A stretch of 24,181 bases of DNA, taken from contig CAMZIX010000007.1 in assembly GCA_947307375.1 (NCBI GenBank), positions 1 through 24,181 on the forward strand, given 5' to 3'. The stretch comes from an uncultured Clostridia bacterium (GTDB taxonomy: Bacteria > Bacillota_A > Clostridia > Oscillospirales > Oscillospiraceae). Both the position numbers and the translations under genes were made by a program. The notes beneath the pieces are model-generated. The model searched no databases, was not told where the DNA came from, and saw only the letters and a program-made list of their open reading frames with translations. Shown here piece by piece: positions 14,973-22,655 of the stretch. Numbering within the stretch: position 1 is the stretch's first letter; the number at the start of each line of letters is the position of its first letter.

Positions 14973-16527
14973 CTCCCATCACCTCTACGGCGCATTTTTC
15001 CAGCGGCAGCGCTTTCCTGTAGCGCGCCAGGAAGCGGTCAAAGCCGTCGACGTCGGCCGCATCCGCCATGAGCGTCGTGGATTTGGCTCCGGCGAAGACC
15101 TTGTTGTCCAGATAATCCGGCAGGCTCTCGCCCTCGTCCCGCCAAAGCATGTAGGCGCCAAGCAGCGCCATGCCGTAGGGGCCGCCCTCGCCCGCCGTTT
15201 CCATCACGGAAACCGGCGCGCCGACCGCCGCCGAGAGCATCCGCTGCCCGACCTCCGGCGTTTTGAAGAAGCCGCCGTGGCCGTAGAGCTTGTCGATGGC
15301 GACCTGTTCGGTCTGCGTCAGGATATCCAGGCCGATCTTCAGCGTCGCGAGCGCCGAGAGCAGGTGTGTGCGCATGAAATTCGCCAGCGTGAAGCGCGCG
15401 TCCGGCGTCCGGGCGAACACGGGCCGCCCCTCGTCCAGATCGGTCACGCCCTCGCCGGAGAAGTAGTTGTAGGAGAGCAGTCCGCCGCAGTCGCTGTCGC
15501 CCTCGAGGGCTTTGCGGAAGAGCTTGGTGAACAGCTCGCCCTTGTTTGCCTCGATATCCATCAGCTCGCAGAACTCGGAGAAGAGAGAAACCCAGGCGTT
15601 GATGTCGCTGGTGCAGTTGTTGCAGTGCACCATCGCGACCGGCAGGCCGTCGGGCGTTGTGACCATGTCGATCTCGCGGTGGACGCCGAGGGGCTTGTCC
15701 GTGACGATCATCGCAAAATCGCTCGTGCCCGCGCTGACGTTGCCCGTTCTCACACGCACGGAATCCGTGGCGACCATGCCGGTGCCCGCGTCGCCCTCGC
15801 AGGGCGCGACGGGGATGCCGGGCCGCAGCGTGCCGCTCGGATCGAGGAAGCGCGCGCCCGCCTCGGTCAGCGTGCCCGCGTTTGCTCCGGCGGGCAGAAC
15901 CTGCGGCTGGATGGCGCGCAGGTCGATCCCGGTCAGCGTCCTGAACTTCCGCAGCATGCCCTCATCATAGTCCAGCTTTGCGCTGTCGATCGGGAACATG
16001 CCGCTGGCCTCGCCCACGCCCATGAGCTTTTCGCCGGTGAGCTGCCAGTGGATATACCCTGCCAGCGTCGTCAGGAACGCGATGTCCTTCACGTGCTCCT
16101 CGCCGTTGAGGATCGCCTGATACAGGTGCGCGATGCTCCAGCGCTGGGGGATGTTGAAGCCGAAGAGCGCCGTCAGCTTCTCCGCGGCCGGGCCGGTGAT
16201 CGTGTTGCGCCAGGTGCGGAATTCCGCCAGCTGCCTTCCGTCCTTGTCAAAGGGCAGATAGCCGTGCATCATGGCCGACACGCCGATCGCGCCGACGGTC
16301 GTCAATTCCACGCCGTATTGTGTCTTCACGTCGGCCTTGAGCTTGGCAAAGCAGGCCCGGACGCCGGTGTGCACCATATCCATCGGATAAGTCCAGATGC
16401 CGTCCGCCAGCTGATTCTCCCATTCAAAGTCGCCGGAGGCGACGGGGCGGTGCCGCTCGTCGATGAGCACAGCCTTGATGCGGGTAGAGCCGAGCTCAAT
16501 ACCCAGCACGGTATTTCGTAGATCCAT
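14965..16527 (-). CDS. FGGY-family carbohydrate kinase, probable L-ribulokinase or related pentulokinase
   Basis: This 520-aa sugar kinase has the FGGY ATP/phosphate motif [17 protein letters not shown] near the N-terminus, a substrate-side segment [13 protein letters not shown], and [10 protein letters not shown] with the probable catalytic Asp. The C-terminal domain carries [15 protein letters not shown] and [18 protein letters not shown]. The ATG at 16527 is chosen because GGAGAG lies eight bases upstream; a GTG at 16545 would add six residues without a good site. It is shorter than classical AraB (about 560 aa) and differs from it, so the family is broad. Direct 8-bp overlap with araD makes L-ribulose the most likely substrate (product L-ribulose 5-phosphate), with L-xylulose as an alternative. 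Confidence 0.82.
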   Translation of the reverse strand: MDLRNTVLGIELGSTRIKAVLIDERHRPVASGDFEWENQLADGIWTYPMDMVHTGVRACFAKLKADVKTQYGVELTTVGAIGVSAMMHGYLPFDKDGRQLAEFRTWRNTITGPAAEKLTALFGFNIPQRWSIAHLYQAILNGEEHVKDIAFLTTLAGYIHWQLTGEKLMGVGEASGMFPIDSAKLDYDEGMLRKFRTLTGIDLRAIQPQVLPAGANAGTLTEAGARFLDPSGTLRPGIPVAPCEGDAGTGMVATDSVRVRTGNVSAGTSDFAMIVTDKPLGVHREIDMVTTPDGLPVAMVHCNNCTSDINAWVSLFSEFCELMDIEANKGELFTKLFRKALEGDSDCGGLLSYNYFSGEGVTDLDEGRPVFARTPDARFTLANFMRTHLLSALATLKIGLDILTQTEQVAIDKLYGHGGFFKTPEVGQRMLSAAVGAPVSVMETAGEGGPYGMALLGAYMLWRDEGESLPDYLDNKVFAGAKSTTLMADAADVDGFDRFLARYRKALPLEKCAVEVMGDA

Positions 16528-16558
16528 GTCACACTCTCCGTCCACTCTTGATTTGCGC

Positions 16559-17644
16559 TCAGCGTTTCCGTCTGTTCTTGCGCATCAGGACCACGCTCTG
16601 CAGCAGGATAAAGAAGCACAGCATCGCGCCGGTCGTAATGCTCTGCCACCAGGGGTCGCGCAGACCGGAGGTGGTAACGATGGATTTGATGGTGCTCAGC
16701 GTCAGCACGCCGAAGAAGGTGCCGATCACGTTGCCGACGCCGCCGGTGAGCAGCGTGCCGCCGATGATGGAGGATGCGATCGCGTTCATTTCCGCCGCGG
16801 TCGCGTTGGTGGCGTTGCCGGCGCCGGTGTGCATCATGAACACGAAGCCGGCGATACCGCTGAGCAGACCGCAGAGCAGATGCGCCATGAAGCGCGTTCT
16901 GCGCACGTTCACGCCGAGCATCAGCGCGCTCTGCTGGTTGCCGCCGACAGCGTAGAAGCTGCGGCCGAGCTGTCTCTTGCGCAGCAGCAGGAAGATGAGC
17001 ACCACGATCACGACGGCTATGACGACGCCGATCTCCATGCGCGCCGGGATCAGTACGCCTTTCTTGTTGACGGAACCCAGCCAGGGGATGTCGATGCGCT
17101 TCTGCAGGATGTCCATCAGGCTCTGCGGCGCCTTCTGCGGGTCGACGCTGACGATGGTGATCATGCCGCGGGCGAAGAACATGCCCGCCAGCGTGATGAT
17201 GAAGGGCTGGATCTCGAGGTGCGCGATCAGGAAGCCCTGGACCGCGCCGAAGGCCAGACCGATCAGCAGCGCCATCAGGAGCGCAAAGACGATGCGCCAG
17301 GTCTCCGAAAGGCCCATTGCGGCGATGATGCCGTTGAACAGGCCGAGATTGCCGTTGAGGATCATCACCCCCACCATGGCGACCAGCGCCGTCACGCCGC
17401 CGACGGAAATGTCGATACTGCCGGTGATCATGACGATGGTCAGGCCGCAGGAAATGATGACCAGGTAAGCGTTGTCATTGAGGATATCAAAGAGCATCTG
17501 CGGCTTCCGGAAGCCGCCGCCCCAGATCACCATGGCAAGCGCATACATGCCCACGAAGATGCAGATGGTGATGGTGAGCAGCAGCTGCGTATCGGTGATC
17601 GGCTCTCTCCGGCGGATGGAAACGGTCTTTTCGTTGTTCTTCAT
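16559..17644 (-). CDS. yjfF: Sugar ABC transporter permease, YjfF-like
   Basis: This 361-aa membrane protein is the second permease of a YtfQ-YtfR-YtfT-YjfF-type importer. It shares with E. coli YjfF the pattern [45 protein letters not shown], the variable periplasmic segment, and [23 protein letters not shown] near the end. About nine to ten hydrophobic segments are seen. The ATG at 17644 follows AAGGAGG, which lies inside the end of the upstream permease gene (3-bp gap). The E. coli system imports galactofuranose; related systems take other furanoses. Here the catabolic neighbours favour a pentose such as L-arabinose. It should form a heterodimeric channel with the YtfT-like protein. Confidence 0.87.
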   Translation of the reverse strand: MKNNEKTVSIRRREPITDTQLLLTITICIFVGMYALAMVIWGGGFRKPQMLFDILNDNAYLVIISCGLTIVMITGSIDISVGGVTALVAMVGVMILNGNLGLFNGIIAAMGLSETWRIVFALLMALLIGLAFGAVQGFLIAHLEIQPFIITLAGMFFARGMITIVSVDPQKAPQSLMDILQKRIDIPWLGSVNKKGVLIPARMEIGVVIAVVIVVLIFLLLRKRQLGRSFYAVGGNQQSALMLGVNVRRTRFMAHLLCGLLSGIAGFVFMMHTGAGNATNATAAEMNAIASSIIGGTLLTGGVGNVIGTFFGVLTLSTIKSIVTTSGLRDPWWQSITTGAMLCFFILLQSVVLMRKNRRKR

Positions 17645-17647
17645 GGC

Positions 17648-18724
17648 TCAGGCCGCCTCCTTTTCCGCCGCGACGTGCCGGTTTCCTCTGAGTTTCTTCC
17701 AAAGCCGCTCCGTGGCGTTTTTAACGACCGGGGAACCCATCGCGACCAGGATGATGATGACGACCGCTTTGTAAGCCTTGACGTCCGTGGAGGGAACCTT
17801 CATGGCGTAGAGCGTGATCGTCAGCGCCTGGATCGCATACGCTCCCAGGATGGAGCCGAGCAGCTTAAACTTGCCGCCGCCGAGGCTGTTGCCGCCGATG
17901 GCGACGGCGAGGATCGCGTCCATTTCGATGTTGATCAGCAGCGTTTCATGGTTGATCAGACCAAGTCTGCTCACGCCGATCATGCCTGCCACCGCGCAGC
18001 ATACGCCCAGCAGGATGAAGGCCAGCAGCTTGATGCCGACGGCATTGATGCCGTTGAGCCGCGCCGCGCCCTGGTTGATGCCGACGGTCTGGATGTACAG
18101 GCCCAGCGTCGTAAACCGGAACAGCAGCGCGAAGAGGATGCCCATCACGACCACGATCAGGATCGGCGTCGGGACCGGCACGCCGGGGATGAAGCTGCCG
18201 ATCGCGCTGATGATCGGGCTCGCTACAGTGGGTGTCGCGCCGCCGTTGATCCAATAGGCGATGCTGCGGCCGCAGGTAAAGAGGATCAGCGTCGCGATCA
18301 TGGGCTGGATACGGAAGATCGCGACAAGAGAGCCGTTGAAGGCCCCGAAGATCATCGCGACGACACAGCAGGCCAGAAAGGCGACAAGGACCGTCGGCGC
18401 CGTGATGGAGCCGCTTTTGAGGACCTTGACGAACACGCTGCCCGCGATCGCCGCCAGCGCGCCGACCGAGATGTCCTGGCCGCCGGAGGCCGCCGTCACC
18501 AGGGTCATGCCCATGGAGAGGATCACCAGCTCGGACGCGCCGTTGAGAATGGAGATCAGGTTCCCCTGCAGGACGGGATCGCCGTTGTTGTTGGCGGCGA
18601 TGCCGACCGAGAAGAAGCTCGGGTCACGGATCAGATTGAAAATCACCAGCAGCAGGATGGCGATCAGCGGGATCAGCAGCTGGGAGTTGTTCACAAAGAA
18701 TTGGGATGCTCTCCGCTTTTTCAT
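17648..18724 (-). CDS. ytfT: Sugar ABC transporter permease, YtfT-like
   Basis: This 358-aa membrane protein belongs to the RbsC-type permease family. It carries the features of YtfT: FNLIRDPSFFSV after the first helix, a short insert, then ISILNGASELVILSMGMTLV, GGQDISVGALAAIAGSV, IQPMIATLILFTCGRSIAYWI, and the C-terminal AIGGNSLGGGKFKLLGSILGAY. The ATG at 18724 overlaps the ATPase region end (gene end 18726) by a one-base gap and is preceded by GGAGGGGG. It lies between the YtfR-like ATPase and the YjfF-like permease in the canonical order. It is expected to pair with YjfF in the cell membrane. Confidence 0.87.
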   Translation of the reverse strand: MKKRRASQFFVNNSQLLIPLIAILLLVIFNLIRDPSFFSVGIAANNNGDPVLQGNLISILNGASELVILSMGMTLVTAASGGQDISVGALAAIAGSVFVKVLKSGSITAPTVLVAFLACCVVAMIFGAFNGSLVAIFRIQPMIATLILFTCGRSIAYWINGGATPTVASPIISAIGSFIPGVPVPTPILIVVVMGILFALLFRFTTLGLYIQTVGINQGAARLNGINAVGIKLLAFILLGVCCAVAGMIGVSRLGLINHETLLINIEMDAILAVAIGGNSLGGGKFKLLGSILGAYAIQALTITLYAMKVPSTDVKAYKAVVIIILVAMGSPVVKNATERLWKKLRGNRHVAAEKEAA

Positions 18725-18725
18725 C

Positions 18726-20231
18726 TCAGTCGCCCCCTCCCGCGATGGTGCGCATCACGCGCTCCTGGTTCAGCTCGTCTCCCGTCAGCTCGCCCACGAT
18801 GTTCCTGTCGCGCATGACGATGAGGCGCGAGCAGGTGCGCAGCATTTCCTCGATCTCGGAGGAGATGAAGGTGATGCTCATGCCCTCTTCCGCCAGCTTC
18901 AAAACCAGCTTCTGGATCTCCGTCTTGGTACCGACGTCGATGCCGCGGGTGGGCTCGTCGAGGATCAGGTACTGCGGGTGCGTGAGCAGCCAGCGGGCGA
19001 GGATCACCTTTTGCTGGTTGCCGCCGGAGAGCGACTTGATCGGCGTCTCCGAGGACGCGGTCTTGATGTCCAGCGCCTTGATGTATTCGTCGGCAAAGCT
19101 CTCCGCCTTCGCACGGGAGAAGGGGTGGTTCATCCCCTTGATGACCTGAAGGGCGAGGATGATGTTCTCCCGCACCGAGAGGTCCGCAATGATGCCGTCG
19201 CGCTTTCGGTCTTCGGGCAGATACCCGATCCCATGCTTCATGGCGTCGAGCGGCTTGGCAATGTTGGTTTTCTTTCCTTCGATTCTGACCGACCCGCCCG
19301 TGACGGGATCGGCCCCGAAAATGGCGCGGACGCTCTCGCTCCGTCCGGAGCCGAGCAGTCCGGTAAAGCCGTTCACCTCGCCCCTGGCGATCCGGAAGTC
19401 GAAGGGACGGCTTTCGGAGCTGGATAGGGCCTCCGCCTCGTAGAAGATCTCCTTCTGTTCCGAAGTGGAGCTCTCCTTCTTTTTGATGACCGACAGATCT
19501 TCCAGATCCTTGCCGATCATCTTCTCCACCAGCTTGACCTGCGGGAGATTCTTGACTTCGTACTCACCCACCAGCTCGCCGTTGCGCAGAACGGTGATCT
19601 GGTCGCTGACTGCGTAGACCTGCTCGAGAAAATGCGTCACGAAAATGATGCCGACGCCTCTTCCTTTGAGCTCCCGCATCAGGCCGAAAAGCATTTCGAC
19701 CTCCTTGTCGTCCAGCGAGGAAGTCGGCTCGTCGAGGATCAGGACCTTGCAGTCCGTGTCCACCGCGCGGGCGATGGCGACCATTTGCTGGACCGCCAGC
19801 GAGCAGCTGCCGAGCTGCTGCTTTGGCCGGGCCGGGATGCCGAGGCTGTCCAGGAGCTCTCCGGCTCTCTTTTCCATCGCCTTCCAGTCCACGCCCTTGC
19901 CCTTCGTCCGGCCGATGAACATGTTCTCAGCCACCGTCAGGTTCGGGCAGAGCGTGATCTCCTGGTACACGGTGCTGATGCCATAGCTCTGGGCCTCCTG
20001 CGGAGAGCGGATGCTGATGGCGGCATCGACCCCTTCGATCCGGATCTCTCCTTCGTCCATGGGATAGACGCCGGTCAGCACCTTGATCAGTGTTGATTTT
20101 CCCGCGCCGTTTTCTCCCATCAGCGCGTGGATCGTTCCTTTGCGCAGCGTGAAATCCACATTTTTCAGGGCCTTGACGCCCGGAAAATTCTTGCAGATCC
20201 CGCGCATGGTCAATACAATATCGTCCTGCAT
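18726..20231 (-). CDS. ytfR: Sugar ABC transporter ATP-binding protein, YtfR-like
   Basis: This 501-aa tandem ABC ATPase drives the YtfT/YjfF channel. The first domain has Walker [10 protein letters not shown] (39-47), Q-loop VYQEITLCPNLTV, an atypical signature CSLAVQQMVAIARAV (143-157), which is normal for the YtfR subgroup, and Walker [13 protein letters not shown]. The second domain has the degenerate P-loop LLGSGRSE (292-299), LSGGNQQKV (401-409) and [15 protein letters not shown]. The ATG at 20231 follows AGGAG. The gene starts 119 bp after the double binding-protein gene, with a large hairpin in between. Order binding protein-ATPase-permease-permease matches the E. coli ytfQ-ytfR-ytfT-yjfF operon. 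Confidence 0.92.
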   Translation of the reverse strand: MQDDIVLTMRGICKNFPGVKALKNVDFTLRKGTIHALMGENGAGKSTLIKVLTGVYPMDEGEIRIEGVDAAISIRSPQEAQSYGISTVYQEITLCPNLTVAENMFIGRTKGKGVDWKAMEKRAGELLDSLGIPARPKQQLGSCSLAVQQMVAIARAVDTDCKVLILDEPTSSLDDKEVEMLFGLMRELKGRGVGIIFVTHFLEQVYAVSDQITVLRNGELVGEYEVKNLPQVKLVEKMIGKDLEDLSVIKKKESSTSEQKEIFYEAEALSSSESRPFDFRIARGEVNGFTGLLGSGRSESVRAIFGADPVTGGSVRIEGKKTNIAKPLDAMKHGIGYLPEDRKRDGIIADLSVRENIILALQVIKGMNHPFSRAKAESFADEYIKALDIKTASSETPIKSLSGGNQQKVILARWLLTHPQYLILDEPTRGIDVGTKTEIQKLVLKLAEEGMSITFISSEIEEMLRTCSRLIVMRDRNIVGELTGDELNQERVMRTIAGGGD

Positions 20232-20264
20232 CCGCTCAACTCCTGTCCCTTTTGTTTAGAGAAA

Positions 20265-20309
20265 GCGCGGTGTGGACCGCGGATCACTCCACTGTATCCC
20301 ACACCGCGC
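20265..20309 (-). terminator. Attenuator or mRNA-stabilising hairpin between binding protein and ATPase genes
   Basis: A perfect 11-bp stem (20265-20275 with 20299-20309) closes a 23-nt loop in the 119-bp gap between two genes. On the minus strand it is followed by CTTTCTCT, a weak T-tract. This should stabilise the upstream binding-protein message and let only part of transcription go on to the ATPase and permeases. Confidence 0.7.
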
Positions 20310-20350
20310 CGTTTGTTTAACTGGTGTATGTGCTGCCTGCTCTCAGGGGA

Positions 20351-22351
20351 TTACTCGCCCAGGCCGTAGGTGTCGATGTCCTCCTGCGTGAGCGTGCGGG
20401 CGTCGAAGCCCTTCTCAACAGAGATGATCTGCTTGGCTTCGTTCAGGCCTTCGATGGTGCCGCCGGCCTCGAGCGTTTTGATCATCTCATCGATCACAGA
20501 CGCCTGGAAGGGGCTGCACTGACCATCATAGTTCCAGTTGCCGGCAAGCAGCTCGCGAAGAGCCCACTTGTTGCAGTCAAAGCCCATGACGATAACGTCC
20601 TTGTCAACGCCGTGGGAGATGCCGGCCTCGTCCAGCGCAGCGACAGCGCCCTTGGCCATGCCGTCGTTCTCCGCGTAGATAACGTTGAAGGGCTCGCCGG
20701 AGTTGATGACAGCCTCCGTGATCTTCTTGGCCTCCGCCTCGTCCCAGGTGGCGGTCTGCTGGACGACTTTCTTCATCGTGCCGGCCTCGAACTGAGCGTC
20801 GAGAGCGCCGGTACGGCCGATCTGAGCATCGCTGCCCATCGCGCCCTGGATGTGGATGACGTTGTACTCGGGCAGGTTCTGCTCAAGCAGCCAGTTGACG
20901 GCAGTCTCGCCTTCGTTGGCCATGTTGGAGACAACAGCGGCCTCGAAGAGATCCTTGTCGCAGTCGATCATGCGGTCGAAGAGGAACACGCCGATGCCGG
21001 CGTCCTTCGCGTCTTTCAGGACGGCGTCCCAGCCGGTGGTCTCGGCAGCGGAGATCAGCAGGTAATCCACGCCGTCGGTGATGAACTGGCGGGCGGCGCT
21101 GAGCTGCTCGTCGTTCTTGATGCTGTAGAAGAACTTGGCGTCATAGCCGTTCTCCTCGGTGAAGACGTTCATGAAGTCGTTGACGTTGGCTTCACGGTAG
21201 CCGGACTCGGAGGGAGGATTGTTGACAACGCCGACCTTGATCAGCGCGGAGGTGGTTTCGGGAGCGGGGGCGGCGCCTTCCTCGATGCCGAGCTGCTCAA
21301 AGGTGTAGTAGCCGGAGTCGATCAGCAGCTCCTTGTAGTTCTCGACCGTGCAGGCCACGGGCTCGCACAGGAAGCTGGGAACGACGCGGACGCCGTTGTT
21401 GTAGGTCTCGGTGTCGTTGATGGGGGGCTCCTGGCCCTTCATCAGCGCATCGACCATTTCAACGACCTTCGCGGCGAGGGTGCGGGTGTCCTTGAAGACG
21501 GACATGGCCTGCTTGCCCTCGATGAGGTTCTTCATGATGGCGATGTCGCAGTCCTGGCCGGTGATGACCGGGTACACGTCGCCGCTGTAGGAAGACTCGA
21601 GCGCGTTCTCAACGCCGCAGGCGGTGGAGTCGTTGGAGGCGAGGACCGCGTCGAGGGGCTTGTCGGCGTAGTTGGAGCTGAGGATGTTCTCAAAGCGGGC
21701 CTGCGCAGCGTCGGTCGCCCAGTTGGCGGTGGCGACGACAGCCTTCTCGGTCTGGCCGGAGGGGCAGACCAGCTGGCCGTTGTCCAGATACTGCTGCAGG
21801 ATGCTCATGGCGCCGTCAAAGAAGAAGTTGATGTTGTTGTCGCCGGGGTCACCGGTGATGAACTCGATGTTGAAGGGGCCCTTGCCGTCCTTCAGGCCGA
21901 GCGCCTCTTCGATGAACTCGCCCTGCTTGGTGCCGACGAGCCAGTTGTCGAAGGTGGCGTAGTAGGTCACGGCGTCGGAGTTCATGATCAGGCGGTCATA
22001 GGCGATAACGGGGATGTTCTTCTCCTTGGCCTGGGCGAGCACGGTGCCGAGGGAGTCGCCGTCGATGGAGGCGATGACCAGAACCTTGGCGCCGTTGGCG
22101 ATCATGTTCTCGATCTGAGAGACCTGGGTAGCGATATCATTGGCGCCATACTGCAGGTCGACCGTGTAGCCGGCCTTCTCCAGCATGGCCTTCATGTTCT
22201 CGCCGTCCTGGTTCCAGCGCTGCAGATCCTTCGTGGGCATCGCAACGCCGATCAGATTGTCGGCCGAGGCGGGCTTCGCGGCCTGCTGGCCGCAGGCTGC
22301 CAGCGCGAAGATCATCGTCAGCGCGAGAAGAAGTGCGAAGAGTTTCTTCAT
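20351..22351 (-). CDS. Double substrate-binding lipoprotein: ChvE-like domain fused to YtfQ-like domain
   Basis: This 666-aa protein is about twice the usual length. Residues 1-20 form a lipoprotein signal peptide ending in LAAC (Cys20). Residues about 33-355 match the whole ChvE/multiple-monosaccharide binding-protein family: IGVAMPTKDLQRW, DLQYGANDIATQVSQIENM, VIASIDGDSL, YYATFDNWLVG, NDTETYNNGVRVVPS and the C-terminal ENYKELLIDSGYY. A linker rich in Ala/Pro/Glu/Thr (about 356-370) follows. Residues 370-666 match mature YtfQ: VGVVNNPPSESGYREANV, AAETTGWDAVLKDAKDA, VFLFDRMID (D459, R460), IHIQGAMGSDAQIGR (R513), VIYAENDGMAKGA (N562, D563). The second half has no signal peptide or start of its own. 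ATG at 22351 has AAGGAGG upstream. It heads the ytfR-type operon; see findings. Confidence 0.93.
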   Translation of the reverse strand: MKKLFALLLALTMIFALAACGQQAAKPASADNLIGVAMPTKDLQRWNQDGENMKAMLEKAGYTVDLQYGANDIATQVSQIENMIANGAKVLVIASIDGDSLGTVLAQAKEKNIPVIAYDRLIMNSDAVTYYATFDNWLVGTKQGEFIEEALGLKDGKGPFNIEFITGDPGDNNINFFFDGAMSILQQYLDNGQLVCPSGQTEKAVVATANWATDAAQARFENILSSNYADKPLDAVLASNDSTACGVENALESSYSGDVYPVITGQDCDIAIMKNLIEGKQAMSVFKDTRTLAAKVVEMVDALMKGQEPPINDTETYNNGVRVVPSFLCEPVACTVENYKELLIDSGYYTFEQLGIEEGAAPAPETTSALIKVGVVNNPPSESGYREANVNDFMNVFTEENGYDAKFFYSIKNDEQLSAARQFITDGVDYLLISAAETTGWDAVLKDAKDAGIGVFLFDRMIDCDKDLFEAAVVSNMANEGETAVNWLLEQNLPEYNVIHIQGAMGSDAQIGRTGALDAQFEAGTMKKVVQQTATWDEAEAKKITEAVINSGEPFNVIYAENDGMAKGAVAALDEAGISHGVDKDVIVMGFDCNKWALRELLAGNWNYDGQCSPFQASVIDEMIKTLEAGGTIEGLNEAKQIISVEKGFDARTLTQEDIDTYGLGE

Positions 22352-22415
22352 TCTTTTTGTCCTCCTTAAAAAATTTGGTCATTCGGCAGCCGGTTTTCCG
22401 GCCCCGAAACTGCGC

Positions 22416-22433
22416 GAAGTTGTCGCCAACTTC
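22416..22433. promoter_or_regulatory. Candidate operator: 18-bp palindrome at the binding-protein transcription start
   Basis: GAAGTTG and CAACTTC form a perfect 7-bp inverted repeat around TCGC. It lies immediately downstream of the -10 of the leftward promoter, covering about +3 to +20, a position where a bound repressor would block transcription. The divergent ROK regulator is the obvious candidate ligand-responsive repressor. Could also act as an RNA hairpin at the 5' end of the message. Confidence 0.55.
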
Positions 22434-22442
22434 TATAAGATG

Positions 22443-22471
22443 ATTTTACAAATATTGCTCGGCGGTGTCAA
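22443..22471 (-). promoter_or_regulatory. Sigma-A promoter of the double binding-protein operon
   Basis: On the minus strand a perfect TTGACA (22466-22471) is separated by exactly 17 bp from TAAAAT (22443-22448). The expected start is near 22436, giving a leader of about 85 nt that ends in AAGGAGG before the ATG at 22351. The -10 region shares TTTGTAAAATCA with the mmsA promoter. Confidence 0.82.
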
Positions 22472-22525
22472 GACGAAATTTAGTTTCGCGGTATTTTCGT
22501 AAATAATAGATGGAACAAGCCTCTC

Positions 22526-22541
22526 CTATTTGTGCAAATAG
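22526..22541. promoter_or_regulatory. Candidate operator: 16-bp palindrome between the divergent promoters
   Basis: CTATTTG and CAAATAG are a perfect inverted repeat with a TG centre. The site sits about 90-105 bp upstream of the leftward start and about 90 bp upstream of the rightward start. An AT-rich palindrome of this size fits a regulator dimer site, either for the ROK protein or for a global regulator. Confidence 0.5.
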
Positions 22542-22595
22542 ACGATATATAAAATGCTTTAATAAAATTATTTTTCAAAAGTGGCCTGTTTTCTG

Positions 22596-22623
22596 TTGAC
22601 TTCAGGCGGAAGCGTGATACAAT
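22596..22623 (+). promoter_or_regulatory. Sigma-A promoter of the ROK regulator gene
   Basis: TTGACT (22596-22601) and TACAAT (22618-22623) are 16 bp apart, close to consensus. The start is expected near 22630. A strong AAGGAGGAGG follows at about 22641-22650, six bases before the ATG at 22656. Confidence 0.75.
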
Positions 22624-22655
22624 GGATTCAAATTACTAAAAAGGAGGAGGCAGAA

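Larger units (their letters stand above)
22352..22655. promoter_or_regulatory. Divergent regulatory region between binding protein and ROK regulator
   Basis: This 304-bp intergenic stretch is AT-rich in its middle and holds two divergent promoters and several inverted repeats. From left: a 5-bp hairpin in the binding-protein leader (22389-22402); an 18-bp palindrome at the expected start site (22416-22433); the leftward promoter (22443-22471); a CGAAA/TTTCG repeat just upstream of its -35 (22474-22488); a 16-bp palindrome (22526-22541); an A/T-rich tract to 22578; and the rightward promoter (22596-22623). No gene is seen in it. Confidence 0.75.

Noticed and set aside
12507..15071. An 854-codon open frame on the plus strand opposite the mmsA, araD region
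   Set aside because: Same shadow effect; the opposite strand encodes MmsA and AraD with complete motifs, and the shadow protein shows no family features.
16463..18817. A 784-codon open frame on the plus strand opposite the two permeases
   Set aside because: Composed almost entirely of charged and His/Asp/Gln-rich sequence, as expected opposite hydrophobic permease codons.
21244..21286. Possibility that the double binding protein is two genes joined by a sequencing error
   Set aside because: The linker has no stop in frame, no ribosome binding site and no second signal peptide; the second domain begins directly at its mature start, which fits a real fusion. Raw reads would still settle it.
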